NCBI GenBank assembly: GCA_002393955.1
Contig: DGSK01000057.1
Location: forward strand, 15,398-79,397
Length of the DNA stretch: 64,000 nucleotides
Origin: Lachnospiraceae bacterium UBA4364
GTDB taxonomy: Bacteria > Bacillota > Clostridia > Lachnospirales > Lachnospiraceae
Direction of reading: 5' to 3'
In this document: piece by piece, positions 16,422 to 25,249 of the stretch
Numbering within the stretch: position 1 is the first letter of the stretch
Layout: every line of letters begins with the position of its first letter
Program-made: the position numbers and the translations under genes
Notes under the pieces: model-generated
Told to the model about the DNA's origin: nothing
The model's input: only the letters and a program-made list of their open reading frames with translations
Databases searched by the model: none

Positions 16422-16799
16422 TTAATCCGCAGAAACCAGCATTTCCTTTTCCACGGTTTTCACTTGTTCTATTGGATAGCCACAGAAATCTGCTATTTCT
16501 TTAGCGGTCTTGCCGGAACGCAACATGCGCGAGATTGTCTCGTAATCAGCTTCTTTGCGACCATCCTCATATCCTTCATCCCTTGCATCCTGTATCACAA
16601 CCCATTCTTTCATATACTGCGTCCTTCAGATTTCATTCTTGTATGCCTTTGCTACTGCAGAATTCAATTTTTCTGTCAGTTCGTCACTCGCATTACCGGT
16701 ACCGATAAATTCGTACAAATGTCTGATACCATCCGGAATATCCTCACCCTCATATTTACAATTATAGAACACTTTTTCCGTTCCGTCATGCAAGCCGGC
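16422..16799 (-). pseudogene. broken Rpn-family (PD-(D/E)XK) nuclease gene, C-terminal part
   Basis: The minus strand reads LHDGTEKVFYNCKYEGEDIP, on through GTGNASDELTEKLNSAVAKAY and KNEI, then TGA, then RTQYMKEWVVIQDARDEGY and CGYPIEQVKTVEKEMLVSAD. The intact relatives at 16807 and 63621 have Trp where this one has TGA (Ala-Trp-Arg), so a nonsense change split the frame. The first 165 or so residues, including the nuclease core, are missing. The remaining 63-codon frame (16422-16613) starts at Met-Lys-Glu-Trp without a ribosome binding site. The fragment abuts the related gene at 16807, which suggests tandem duplication followed by deletion. Confidence 0.75.
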
Positions 16800-16806
16800 A
16801 TTTTAC

Positions 16807-17628
16807 TCATTCCACCGATGCCAGCATATTCTTCTCTACCCTTTCCACAAGTTCGTAGGGATAACCACAGAAATCTACAATCTCATCAACAGTTTTACCT
16901 CGCTTCAGCATATCGAATATCATTTCTTCCCGTTCATCTTCTCTGCCCTCGTCATACATATCCATTCTGATGATTCTTTCTTTCATGTATTGGCCCCTCC
17001 AAGCCTGGTTTTTTCGTCCCCTAATAACAGCCTCATGTATCTTTCCTGTAAGGACATCCGTGACGTTTCCATTTTCTATATAATCATACAGCTTCTTACA
17101 GCGGTCCGGAATATCTTCTCCTTCATATGTACAGTTAAAGAATATCTTTTCGGTACCGTCTTCCAGTTCAAGACCATTAACCTCTCTGCAACATTCTCTA
17201 AATGTATACCGGCTTTCTCCCCTCATAAACGGATCAAACGTACACATGAATATCACTTTACTCTCCGGAAGATCCCTATATGAACTGCCCCTGTCCATAA
17301 AGTCTATATCTATTGCACTTTGGTAAAAACGGCTCCTTCTGGGCAGCTGATGAAATTCCAGCGACTTGTTGTTCATGTTGTGCATCTCAGCATCATATAC
17401 TATACCTTCGCTGTCCCGATTATACACATCCAGCCTTATTGGTTTTCCATCCACAGTGTACCTGAACTCTTTCTGTGTCTGAACCTCTTCAAGCTCCCCT
17501 ACCGGTTCCTGCAGCAAGCATTCCAGTACACCCCTGCACAAGTCACGATCCTCCATTACCTTGCCGAACATGAAGTCATCCCTAAACTCCAGTTCATCAA
17601 AATCTTTCACTACTTTCTGTTTACCCAT
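16807..17628 (-). CDS. Rpn-family recombination-promoting nuclease / putative transposase
   Basis: A 273-residue protein of the PD-(D/E)XK transposase-like Rpn family. The N-terminal DFDELEFRDDFMFGKVMED matches the family opening; the nuclease core is Asp67 (IRLDVYN), Asp79 and Glu81-Met-His83 (YDAEMHN), where Gln is more usual than His. The QYMKERIIRMDMYDEGRED hinge and a C-terminal CGYPYELVERVEKNML helix follow. Rpn proteins are DNA endonucleases; their genes are duplicated and recombine often. ATG 17628 follows AGGAGGAGAAT. A broken relative lies directly downstream and a third copy at the window end. Confidence 0.85.
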   Translation of the reverse strand: MGKQKVVKDFDELEFRDDFMFGKVMEDRDLCRGVLECLLQEPVGELEEVQTQKEFRYTVDGKPIRLDVYNRDSEGIVYDAEMHNMNNKSLEFHQLPRRSRFYQSAIDIDFMDRGSSYRDLPESKVIFMCTFDPFMRGESRYTFRECCREVNGLELEDGTEKIFFNCTYEGEDIPDRCKKLYDYIENGNVTDVLTGKIHEAVIRGRKNQAWRGQYMKERIIRMDMYDEGREDEREEMIFDMLKRGKTVDEIVDFCGYPYELVERVEKNMLASVE

Positions 17629-17961
17629 ATTCTCCTCCTTTGATGATGTTGCTGCCGGCAGAAACCCTATGGATAAACAATTTTCACTATGTCCCTGCCT
17701 ATAAAATGATTGGATTATAAGCAAAGACTTCAGAATTGATCAGATATGAATTACAGATAACCTTCATAGGTCATAAACTATTTTGAATTTTTGCTTACGG
17801 AAGAATTGTAACACATTCAATACATTTTGAGAACAACCAAGTACAGTTCACGTGCACCCGCATGTGCCGTTTTGACCGATTTGGGAATGTTCATATTAAA
17901 TAGAAAAAGCTACAGTATCTGATAGAATCATCTTAGAAAAAGTTTTAAGGAGAGCTGATCT

Positions 17962-18100
17962 ATGGCACGTTTAATCGGGCCCCCCCCTTTAATCATTCAG
18001 AAATGATAAGCATCTTGAGAAATATCAATGGCGGAAAATGCCTGTAAACGATATAAATGTGATAGAGGAAATAATAAGGACAGTCAAAATGCATCCCTGA
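17962..18100 (+). pseudogene. possible decayed small gene with C8 tract
   Basis: In the 590-bp gap 17629-18217 this is the only gene-like signal. TTAAGGAGAGCTGATCT precedes an ATG, and the frame (MARLIG) meets a run of eight C and stops after 14 codons. With nine C the frame would continue for 28 codons, and a second shift would extend it to a stop at 18100 (PVNDINVIEEIIRTVKMHP). This pattern fits a decayed gene, or a short phase-variable one. The product is unrecognised. Confidence 0.25.
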
Positions 18101-18152
18101 TCCTTTTACTTACATCCACCTTCCCTGTTTTTGAATTTTGATAACAAACCAC

Positions 18153-18204
18153 AAAAAAACCATATCCGCTGACATCATTGCAATGCCATAAACAGAATAT
18201 GGTC
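18153..18204 (-). terminator. probable terminator after the methyltransferase gene
   Basis: On the minus strand ACCATAT and ATATGGT form a 7-bp stem around a loop of about 30 nt, followed by TTTTTTTG. It lies 14 bp after the stop of the 18218-18721 gene. The long loop makes it moderate support only. Confidence 0.45.
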
Positions 18205-18217
18205 TTTAATCTGAATA

Positions 18218-18721
18218 TTATTTCTTCCTCGGGATCCAGGGAATGCAACGGTTCACGTGCTTCTTGTATTCTGCGTATTCCTCACCGTACAGGTCAAGCA
18301 GCCACTTCTCTTCCGTATTGATCAGGACAATTGTCATGATAAGCCAGTTTACAAAGGGAAGGATGAACAGCCATGCACTATGGAACATCAGGGTACCGCC
18401 TGTGATCATCAGCCAGATTCCGCTGTACATGGGATTCCTGACCCATGCATATATCCCGTCGGTCTTCAGGATATTCTCGCTAATATTCTTATCCATTCCG
18501 GAACGTATCGCACTGATAAACCATACAACAAACCCTGCGATCCAGAGAGCAGCTCCCACACCAATGCTTACCCAGGACCATATACCCGACAGCCATCCTG
18601 ATTTCAATACAGCAAAAGCCAAAATTACACCTGCAGCTGTCAAGGCGACCATTCCGCCGATCATAAACGGCCCGATTCCAAAAAGAGGAAGCTTCTGACC
18701 TTCCTTGATAAAATTCTTCAT
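18218..18721 (-). CDS. ICMT/PEMT-like membrane methyltransferase
   Basis: A 167-residue integral membrane protein with four to five hydrophobic segments. The C-terminal half has the isoprenylcysteine methyltransferase/phospholipid methyltransferase pattern: GIYAWVRNPMYSGIW (the RxPxY box), then EEKWLLDLYGEEYAEYKKH and RCIPWIP. These enzymes use S-adenosylmethionine to methylate a lipid or isoprenyl substrate in the membrane. The bacterial substrate cannot be told. GGAGG lies 10 nt before ATG 18721, and a terminator follows. It is a single-gene unit, divergent from 18837. Confidence 0.82.
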   Translation of the reverse strand: MKNFIKEGQKLPLFGIGPFMIGGMVALTAAGVILAFAVLKSGWLSGIWSWVSIGVGAALWIAGFVVWFISAIRSGMDKNISENILKTDGIYAWVRNPMYSGIWLMITGGTLMFHSAWLFILPFVNWLIMTIVLINTEEKWLLDLYGEEYAEYKKHVNRCIPWIPRKK

Positions 18722-18836
18722 AATATACTACTCCTCCATAACAAATCGTGTAATTACAACGAGCAGTTAGTTATATCAAACTAGTGGTAATATTATATCC
18801 TCTCATATCAAAAAAGGCGTACACAGCATAGACTCC

Positions 18837-19475
18837 ATGTGGAGTGCCAAATTTGTAGGACAGCGAATAATCCCGCCCGACAGACAGAATCTTGGAAGCA
18901 TATTAAAGGAAAACGGACTTAAAGTATACGATGAATACAGACTGCTGCTTTTAAGCGATGGTCAGTGTGCACAGGATGACCTTCGTCTGGCACGGATCCG
19001 CGAAGATCAGGTCAGTACAGAAATAAAGAATAGACTAAATAAGAAAGTTCTGGATGTAATGACGCTGGACGGATTCAGGATACTGGTTTTTTTCAAAGAC
19101 GGAAAAAACTCCTTCGCTGATATAAAAAAAATCTGCAAGGACGATCCTTTATTTGGAAATGTAACCGGCAATATTGAAAATTTCAGAAACATCAAAGTAT
19201 CTCCCGGAGGACATGGAATAGAATGGGGGGAAGAACGGTTTATTTCAGCTGAAACCCTGAGAAAGTGCAGCGATAATTCAGAAATAACCTATGAAGATAT
19301 TATCTGTTTTATAAAAACCAGGATGACAGACACAGCTGAAACTGCCCAGATGCTCAACTGTTCAAGGCAATATGTCAATCAGCTGACCGATAAAGGAAGA
19401 CTATCTCCTGTCCGAAGCACCCCCGGCTCAAATCTCTACCTGAAAAGCGCACTCGAATCGGAGAGTTATTCCTAA
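18837..19475 (+). CDS. DUF2442-like protein with C-terminal helix-turn-helix
   Basis: A 212-residue protein. Residues about 68-140 (VLDVMTLDGFRILVFFKDGK, then a stretch up to EERFISAETLRK) have the layout of DUF2442, a domain often found near toxin-antitoxin genes. The C-terminus (ETAQMLNCSRQYVNQLTDKG, then RLSPV) is an excisionase/MerR-like HTH. The N-terminus (LKENGLKVYDEYRLLLLSDG) is unassigned. There is no good ribosome binding site at ATG 18837. It could be an antitoxin-type regulator, but no toxin gene is adjacent. It is convergent with the ABC operon, 12 bp away. Confidence 0.6.
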   Translation: MWSAKFVGQRIIPPDRQNLGSILKENGLKVYDEYRLLLLSDGQCAQDDLRLARIREDQVSTEIKNRLNKKVLDVMTLDGFRILVFFKDGKNSFADIKKICKDDPLFGNVTGNIENFRNIKVSPGGHGIEWGEERFISAETLRKCSDNSEITYEDIICFIKTRMTDTAETAQMLNCSRQYVNQLTDKGRLSPVRSTPGSNLYLKSALESESYS

Positions 19476-19487
19476 TAGAAAATCGCC

Positions 19488-20234
19488 CTAGTGCACCTTC
19501 TCAAACTCGAAAGTATTCAGGAATTTTCTTGCCCTGTCTGTCTTGGGCGCAGTGAAAAAAGATGTCGGATCTGAATCCTCCACAATGCTGCCGCCGTCAA
19601 GGAATATCACCCGATCGGCTATAGCTTTTGCGAAAGCCATTTCATGAGTAACTATCAGCATTGTTCTCTGCTGCTTTGCAAGATTGAGGATTACATCCAG
19701 TACTTCCCTTACCATCTCCGGATCAAGAGCGGCGGTCACTTCATCAAAAAGCAATATCTCCGGATGCATTATGAGCGCCCTTACTATCGCCACTCTCTGC
19801 TTCTGTCCTCCGGAAAGCTGCCTGGGATAATTGGACACCTTTGATAAAAGCCCCACTCTGTCGAGCAGCTGCTCTGCTTCTTTTTTCACCTCATCCTTTT
19901 TTCTCTTCTGCACTTTTAGCGGTGCCAGCATCACATTTTCAAGAATGCTCTTGTGTGGGAAAAGGTCATAGCTCTGAAATACCATGCCGATCTTCTCACG
20001 ATATTTTGACTTTCGGTCCACAAGAGGATTAATGATGTTGCCCTCAAGTATCACCTTTCCCTCCTGAATATCTTCCAGACCGTTTATGCAGCGAAGCAGA
20101 GTGCTTTTCCCGCATCCCGAAGGACCGACCACCACAAGCACTTCACCTTTTTTTACAGAAAGATTTATGTCCTCCAGTATGGTAAGGTCATCAAATGATT
20201 TTTTTAAATGTTCTATCTTTAGTATCTCTTCCAT
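19488..20234 (-). CDS. polar amino acid ABC transporter ATP-binding protein
   Basis: A 248-residue ATPase of the GlnQ/TcyN type: Walker A GPSGCGKST (about residues 36-44), Q-loop MVFQSYDLFPHKS, signature LSGGQKQRVAI, Walker B ILLFDEVTAALDPE and switch His in IVTHEM. The ATG at 20234 has AGAGGT 6 nt upstream; an upstream in-frame start overlaps the permease gene and is less likely. It energises the two permeases encoded just upstream (20258-21590). It is the last gene of the operon that begins with the hybrid binding protein at 25192. Confidence 0.92.
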   Translation of the reverse strand: MEEILKIEHLKKSFDDLTILEDINLSVKKGEVLVVVGPSGCGKSTLLRCINGLEDIQEGKVILEGNIINPLVDRKSKYREKIGMVFQSYDLFPHKSILENVMLAPLKVQKRKKDEVKKEAEQLLDRVGLLSKVSNYPRQLSGGQKQRVAIVRALIMHPEILLFDEVTAALDPEMVREVLDVILNLAKQQRTMLIVTHEMAFAKAIADRVIFLDGGSIVEDSDPTSFFTAPKTDRARKFLNTFEFEKVH

Positions 20235-20257
20235 GGTATACCTCTGTGCATTTACAC

Positions 20258-20926
20258 TTAATTCTCCCAGCGTTTCTCCAGATATTTCGACAAACAGCTT
20301 ATAGGCCAGCATGCCAGAAAATACAGCAGAAAGATAGTTGCAAAAATCCCAAACGCTGCTCCCGGTGAAGTCTTTCTGTTAGCCTCTATGATCTGCTGTC
20401 CCGTTTTCAGCACTTCCACTATTCCTATCATCATAATTAGCGATGTAGTCTTTATCATCCTCGTTATAAGATTAATCGAAAGCGGGAGCAAACGCCTTGC
20501 CACCTGCGGAATGATAATGTAGATATATGTCTGCAGCCTGCTAAAACCAAGCGCCTTGCTGCTTTCATACTGTATCATCGGTATACTTAAAAGACTTCCC
20601 CGCACAAGGTCTGCCATCTCAGCCGTTCCCCAGAATGAAAATACTATAATAGAAGAAAGCTCTGCAGAGATATTTTTCCCCGTCAGCTTCGTAAACCCAA
20701 AAAACACAATAAACAGCAACACTAACTGCGGCATTATCCGGACGATCTCCAGATAAATTCTTGTCACCACATTTATCAAAGGCTTTTTCTGGGACATAAG
20801 CATACCCACTATTATCCCTAAGAAAATGCTGATGACAACGGATACAAGACTTATCTTCATCGCCACTCCCAGTCCCTCCAGGAGACGGAGCATATTTTTT
20901 CCTTTTAATAATACATCAAAACCCAT
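20258..20926 (-). CDS. polar amino acid ABC transporter permease
   Basis: A 222-residue HisM/GlnP-type permease with five to six membrane segments and the EAA loop ESSKALGFSRLQTYIYIIIPQ that contacts the ATPase. The C-terminal segment includes MIKTTSLIMMIGIVE, typical of the family. It begins 1 bp after the stop of the other permease and leaves 23 bp to the ATPase gene. With its partner it should form a heterodimeric channel for a polar amino acid, probably cystine or a related sulfur compound given the operon context. Confidence 0.9.
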   Translation of the reverse strand: MGFDVLLKGKNMLRLLEGLGVAMKISLVSVVISIFLGIIVGMLMSQKKPLINVVTRIYLEIVRIMPQLVLLFIVFFGFTKLTGKNISAELSSIIVFSFWGTAEMADLVRGSLLSIPMIQYESSKALGFSRLQTYIYIIIPQVARRLLPLSINLITRMIKTTSLIMMIGIVEVLKTGQQIIEANRKTSPGAAFGIFATIFLLYFLACWPISCLSKYLEKRWEN

Positions 20927-20927
20927 A

Positions 20928-21590
20928 CTATATATCTCCGTATATTTTAAATCTTGCCTTCTTTTCAGCCACTGTTCCTATTATCGAAACCGGAAGGAGC
21001 ATGATAATATAAAAGACCACAAGAAGGAACAGACTTTCCGTAGTGTCATAGTAAAGTCCTATAAGATCCTTTGCCGTAAACATAAGATCCATCAGGCTTA
21101 TTGCTGAAAAAACACTTGTTTCCTTAAGCAGAAAAATAATGTTTGCAACTATGGCCGGCACACTCATGGCAAAAGCCTGAGGCAGTATCACCAGCCTGAA
21201 AAGCTGTGGCTTCGTCATTCCCAGGGACAGCGCGCTTTCTGTCTGTATCTTCGGAACAGATTCAAGACCGCTTCGTATGCTCTCTGTCATATAGCTTCCG
21301 CCGAGAAGACCCAAACCTATGATGCCGCATATCTCTGCTGACACCCTGATTCCCAGTATGGGAAGCCCGTAATACATAAAGAACAGCTGAACCAGTAAAG
21401 GCGTATTTCTGAAAAGTTCCACATACACCTTAACAGCAGCCGACAGAACCGGTATCTTAAAATAAAGAATGAAGGCGCATATCAGTCCCAGTGCAAAAGA
21501 CAGTGCAATACCAAACCACCCTGTTTTTATGGTCAGTAAAAAGGCTTCCGCAAATAACGGTATGTATGATTTTATAACTTCAAAATCCAT
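20928..21590 (-). CDS. polar amino acid ABC transporter permease
   Basis: A 220-residue partner permease of the same HisMQ family. Family features are VELFRNTPLLVQLFFMYYG near residues 58-76, the EAA loop ESALSLGMTKPQLFRLVILPQA and LLKETSVFSAISLMDL. It begins 3 bp after the metI stop. The tight spacing places both ABC systems on one mRNA. Confidence 0.9.
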   Translation of the reverse strand: MDFEVIKSYIPLFAEAFLLTIKTGWFGIALSFALGLICAFILYFKIPVLSAAVKVYVELFRNTPLLVQLFFMYYGLPILGIRVSAEICGIIGLGLLGGSYMTESIRSGLESVPKIQTESALSLGMTKPQLFRLVILPQAFAMSVPAIVANIIFLLKETSVFSAISLMDLMFTAKDLIGLYYDTTESLFLLVVFYIIMLLPVSIIGTVAEKKARFKIYGDI

Positions 21591-21593
21591 ATA

Positions 21594-22256
21594 CTAATGC
21601 TTTCTGTGATCAATGAACCTGGCTAACGCAGTTCCGAAATTCTGTATCAGCTGGAAAATAATTATGAGCAGTACTACCGTTACGATCATGATATCGGCCT
21701 GCCATCTGTAGTATCCGTATCTTACGGCTATGTCACCGAGTCCGCCGCCGCCTACTGTTCCGGACATTGCCGAATATCCAAGCAGTATACCTGTTGTTAT
21801 AGTAGCTCCTGTAAAAAGCGAAACCCTTGCCTCCACTAAAAGTACTTTAAAAATAATCTGCAGATTGCTTGCTCCCATGGCCTTTGCAGCTTCTATGACT
21901 CCGGCATCAACCTCATTTAATGAAGACTCCACCACCCTTGCTATATAAGGTGCGGCACAGATCACCAGGGGCACAATGGTCGCGGTGGAGCCGTAGCTTT
22001 TTCCCACTACGAATTTTGTAAAAGGTATCAGCAGTATCAGCAGTATCAGAAAGGGAACGCTTCGTACTATATTACAGATAAAATCACCTATACCATAAAT
22101 GATCCTGTTGGGTCTTAAACCTTCCTTCCTGGTAACATTTAAAATAATACCCATTGGCAGTCCAAGGACATATCCGAAAAATGTTGATACCAGCGTCATA
22201 TAAAGGGTATCCTTTATACCCACCAGTATCATCTCAATAACTTTCTGATCAAACAT
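21594..22256 (-). CDS. metI: methionine ABC transporter permease MetI
   Basis: A 220-residue MetI-type permease with about five membrane segments. Diagnostic blocks are RSVPFLILLILLIPFT, the coupling loop EAAKAMGASNLQIIFKVLL and GYSAMSGTVGGGGLGD. It forms the channel of a methionine-type importer with MetN. Its ATG overlaps the metN stop by 8 bp. Confidence 0.93.
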   Translation of the reverse strand: MFDQKVIEMILVGIKDTLYMTLVSTFFGYVLGLPMGIILNVTRKEGLRPNRIIYGIGDFICNIVRSVPFLILLILLIPFTKFVVGKSYGSTATIVPLVICAAPYIARVVESSLNEVDAGVIEAAKAMGASNLQIIFKVLLVEARVSLFTGATITTGILLGYSAMSGTVGGGGLGDIAVRYGYYRWQADIMIVTVVLLIIIFQLIQNFGTALARFIDHRKH

Positions 22257-23262
22257 CTTCCTTCACCTCCGTTACAGCCAGATTCCTTTCCTTAAGCCAG
22301 CCTATCATCTGTTCCTGCAGGTCTTCTCCTTCAGGCAGCCCCAGTATCATTTCACCTTTTGCTTTCCCTCCTACATTTCTCGTGTCCGCTTTCAGTATGT
22401 TGACCGGTGCATTAAAATTAAGGATCAGGTTGGCTATTACTGGCTCGTATGCTGAATTTTCAGAGAAGACTATACGCACTTTCCTTTCAGCCTCAAGTAC
22501 ATCCAGTGGTGAATATCTTATCTTCGTATCGAGAATAAGTTCCTTTGCAGCATCCGATTTAGGCGACTCAAATATCTCCTCTACTGCGCCCTCTTCCACC
22601 AGGTCTCCGTTATCGATAATGGCAACCTTATTACAAATACTGGTCACAACCGACATCTGATGGGTTATTATCACTATGGTTATGCCAAGCTTTTCATTTA
22701 TTTCTTTTAAAAGCTGAAGTATGGATTCCGTAGTCTGGGGGTCAAGAGCACTGGTAGCCTCATCGCAGAGGAGTATATCCGGCTCTGTTGCAAGTGCTCT
22801 TGCAATCGCCACTCTCTGCTTCTGTCCTCCGGAAAGCTGTGAAGGATAAACCTTCGCCTTTTCCTCCAGGTTTACGGTTTTGAGAAGCTCCTTCGCCTTC
22901 TGCCTTGCCTCCTTTTTCTTTACCCCTGCAAGCTCTAGAGGAAAGCAGACATTGTCGGTAACACTTTTCTGCTCCAGCAGGTTAAAACTCTGGAATATCA
23001 TCCCAATCTTGGAACGTTTCTTACGTAATTCCTTTTCGCTAAGAGTTGCCAGATCCACACCCTCGATAAACACCTGGCCGTCAGTAGGTCTTTCAAGAAA
23101 ATTGATAGTCCTGACAAGTGTACTTTTTCCGGCACCGGACATACCGATTATTCCGAAGATGTCACCCTTCTCAATGGTAAGATTGATATTGTTAAGGGCC
23201 GTGACATTTAAGTCCTTTGCCTTAAAGGTTTTTGTTAGATTTTTGATTTCTATCTCGCTCAT
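22249..23262 (-). CDS. metN: methionine ABC transporter ATP-binding protein MetN
   Basis: A 337-residue ATPase. Walker A is GMSGAGKST, the Q-loop is MIFQSFNLLEQKS, the signature is LSGGQKQRVAI, Walker B is ILLCDEATSALDPQ and the switch is IITHQMSV. A C-terminal NIL domain (about residues 260-337) matches MetN proteins, in which it binds methionine and inhibits transport. ATG 23262 follows GGAG at 5 nt. A 247-bp intercistronic region with three stem-loops separates it from the binding-protein gene, which may allow more binding protein than transporter to be made. Confidence 0.93.
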   Translation of the reverse strand: MSEIEIKNLTKTFKAKDLNVTALNNINLTIEKGDIFGIIGMSGAGKSTLVRTINFLERPTDGQVFIEGVDLATLSEKELRKKRSKIGMIFQSFNLLEQKSVTDNVCFPLELAGVKKKEARQKAKELLKTVNLEEKAKVYPSQLSGGQKQRVAIARALATEPDILLCDEATSALDPQTTESILQLLKEINEKLGITIVIITHQMSVVTSICNKVAIIDNGDLVEEGAVEEIFESPKSDAAKELILDTKIRYSPLDVLEAERKVRIVFSENSAYEPVIANLILNFNAPVNILKADTRNVGGKAKGEMILGLPEGEDLQEQMIGWLKERNLAVTEVKEDV

Positions 23263-23276
23263 TTTATCTCCTGTTT

Positions 23277-23401
23277 CGTACAGCTTATGAACTGTACGTT
23301 TTGTTATTGTATTAAATGAATACACTAATCAGATTAGTATATTCATTTAACATAATATACCGTGACTGTCCAGATCTTTTATGATTGTGAACAGCCACGG
23401 T
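23277..23401 (-). other. three stem-loops between the binding-protein gene and metN
   Basis: Three inverted repeats lie in the gap 23263-23509. ACCGTGACTGT (23359-23369) pairs with ACAGCCACGGT (23391-23401) with one mismatch. TTAAATGAATA (23312-23322) pairs with TATTCATTTAA (23340-23350), with CTAATC/GATTAG nested inside. CGTACAG (23277-23283) pairs with CTGTACG (23292-23298). None has a following T-run, so they are more likely mRNA-stabilising or processing structures than terminators. Confidence 0.55.
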
Positions 23402-23509
23402 TACTTAGAATAGTCGTTATTTCGTATGGGAGACGTTATAACAATTCTTTATTTTTGTACCGATTAGCTTTGTTATCCTTCTTAACTCAGTTAACCGTTT
23501 TACAGTTTC

Positions 23510-25192
23510 TTATTTGTCGTAGAACACTACTGCACCGTCATAAGTTTCTTCGATGAACTGCTGGATCTCTTCAGATCTTAATACAGCCACCAGAGCCTTG
23601 ATCTTGTCAGAAGACTCGTTGCCGTCATATACAGCAATGATGTTCACATATGTTTCAGCTGCGATTGAATCACTTGCTTCGTATGCGATTGAATCCTGGC
23701 CTACAGAATATCCTGCCTCAAGTGCGTAGTTACCGTTAAGTACAACGAATGCTACTTCATCAACAACTCTTGCTACCTGTGCTGCTTCAAGCTCAACGAA
23801 CTGAATGTTGTAAGGGTTCTCTGTGATATCGTTAACAGTTGCTGTAAGTCCTACTCCGTCAGCCAGTGTAAGTAAACCGTTGTCCTGAAGAAGAAGAAGT
23901 GCTCTTGCTTCGTTTGTAGTATCGTTAGGTATTGCAATGGAATCTCCATCAGCTATCTCATCAAGACTGCTCTTTGTTCCGGGATAGATTCCAAAGGGCT
24001 CATAGTGGATATCGCCTGCATCTACAAGATGTGTTCCCTGCTCCTCATTGAAGCTGTCAAGATAAGGAACATGCTGGAAATAGTTAGCATCAAACTCACC
24101 TGACTCTACAACAAGGTTGGGCTGTACATAATCTTCAAACTCAGTTACCTCGAGTGTGTATCCGTAATCGTCAAGTATGTCTGCTGCCTTAGCAAGTATC
24201 TCTGCGTGAGGTACGGGTGAAGCTGCTACAGTGATAACCTCGCCGTTGCCGGGTACGATATCAAGAGCGTCTGCTGTGTCTGCAGCAGGTGCAGCGTCAT
24301 CAGATGCACCACCGACAACTCCGCCTTCAACAACGAGTGTATCTTCGTAATCTGCACCGTAGGTATCAAGAAGTGTAGCCTCATAATCTGCATGGAAGAA
24401 ATTCTCATTACCAAGTGTCTTGATCTCATCATTCAGCCAGCTAAGCAATGTGTCATTTCCTTTTGATACAGCAGGTGCTATGGTATCCTGGCTTCCAAGC
24501 TCTGGAATACCTACCACATATCCCTCATTCTCAAGAGCATATGCTATAACTTCTGTATTGTCATTTGCCCAAGCTACGCCTGTTCCGTTTTCAAAAGAAG
24601 TTTTTGCTGTTGCATATGTATCAAACTTCTGAAGCTTGATGTCCGGATAGTTTTCTTCGAGATATGTCTCAGCCGTTGTACCGGAGATTACGATCACCTG
24701 ATCATCTGCACCAATCTGATCAAGGCTTGTTATAACATTGCTTTCAGGTGAAACAACACCCAGCGCCACATTCATATAGGGAAGAGCAAAATCAACCTTT
24801 TCTGCTCTCTCTGCTGTTACCGTGAAGTTTGCAAGTACAATATCAACCTTACCTGTCTCAAGATATTCAACTCTGCTTGCTGCCTCTGTTGATACATAGT
24901 TTATATTCACTCCAAGATCCTGTCCGATCCTCTCCGCAAAATAAACATCATATCCCTGATAATCACCGTTCTCATCAACATATCCAAAGGGATTCTTGTC
25001 GGAGAATACTCCGATATTGATGGTTCCATCTGCCTTGATCTCATCGAGCGTCCTGTATACCTTGCTGTCATCATTGCCGGCAGCAGCTGCTGTTCCGGGA
25101 TCATTTGCGTTCTCGCATCCTGTAAGTGCAGCCAGTCCAAGGCTCGCAGTCAGGACACCTGTAAGTAAGTTTCTGAATAGTTTCTTTTTCAT
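23510..25192 (-). CDS. hybrid substrate-binding lipoprotein: GlnH-like domain fused to MetQ/NlpA-like domain
   Basis: A 560-residue lipoprotein, about twice the usual length of a binding protein. The lipobox AALTGC puts the lipid on Cys26. Residues about 45-285 form an SBP_bac_3 domain (INIGVFSDKNPFGYVDENG, GYDVYFAERIGQDLG, DIVLANFTVTAERAEKVDF). A Gly/Ala/Asp linker at about 290-318 leads to a MetQ domain (ITVAASPVPHAEILAKAADI, PNLVVESGEFDANYFQHVPY). The operon encodes one matching transporter for each domain: MetNI and a HisMQP-type system. One anchored protein may thus feed both. ATG 25192 follows GAGGAGAAGAACT. It is preceded by the Cys-rich leader and attenuator. Confidence 0.9.
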   Translation of the reverse strand: MKKKLFRNLLTGVLTASLGLAALTGCENANDPGTAAAAGNDDSKVYRTLDEIKADGTINIGVFSDKNPFGYVDENGDYQGYDVYFAERIGQDLGVNINYVSTEAASRVEYLETGKVDIVLANFTVTAERAEKVDFALPYMNVALGVVSPESNVITSLDQIGADDQVIVISGTTAETYLEENYPDIKLQKFDTYATAKTSFENGTGVAWANDNTEVIAYALENEGYVVGIPELGSQDTIAPAVSKGNDTLLSWLNDEIKTLGNENFFHADYEATLLDTYGADYEDTLVVEGGVVGGASDDAAPAADTADALDIVPGNGEVITVAASPVPHAEILAKAADILDDYGYTLEVTEFEDYVQPNLVVESGEFDANYFQHVPYLDSFNEEQGTHLVDAGDIHYEPFGIYPGTKSSLDEIADGDSIAIPNDTTNEARALLLLQDNGLLTLADGVGLTATVNDITENPYNIQFVELEAAQVARVVDEVAFVVLNGNYALEAGYSVGQDSIAYEASDSIAAETYVNIIAVYDGNESSDKIKALVAVLRSEEIQQFIEETYDGAVVFYDK

Positions 25193-25249
25193 AGTTCTTC
25201 TCCTCTTTTTTATTGATCAAATATTCTACTGTCTCAGAAGTTTTAATTG

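Noticed and set aside
24226..24432. Second minus-strand frame inside the binding-protein gene.
   Set aside because: It overlaps the linker of the hybrid lipoprotein in another frame and shows no signal of its own.
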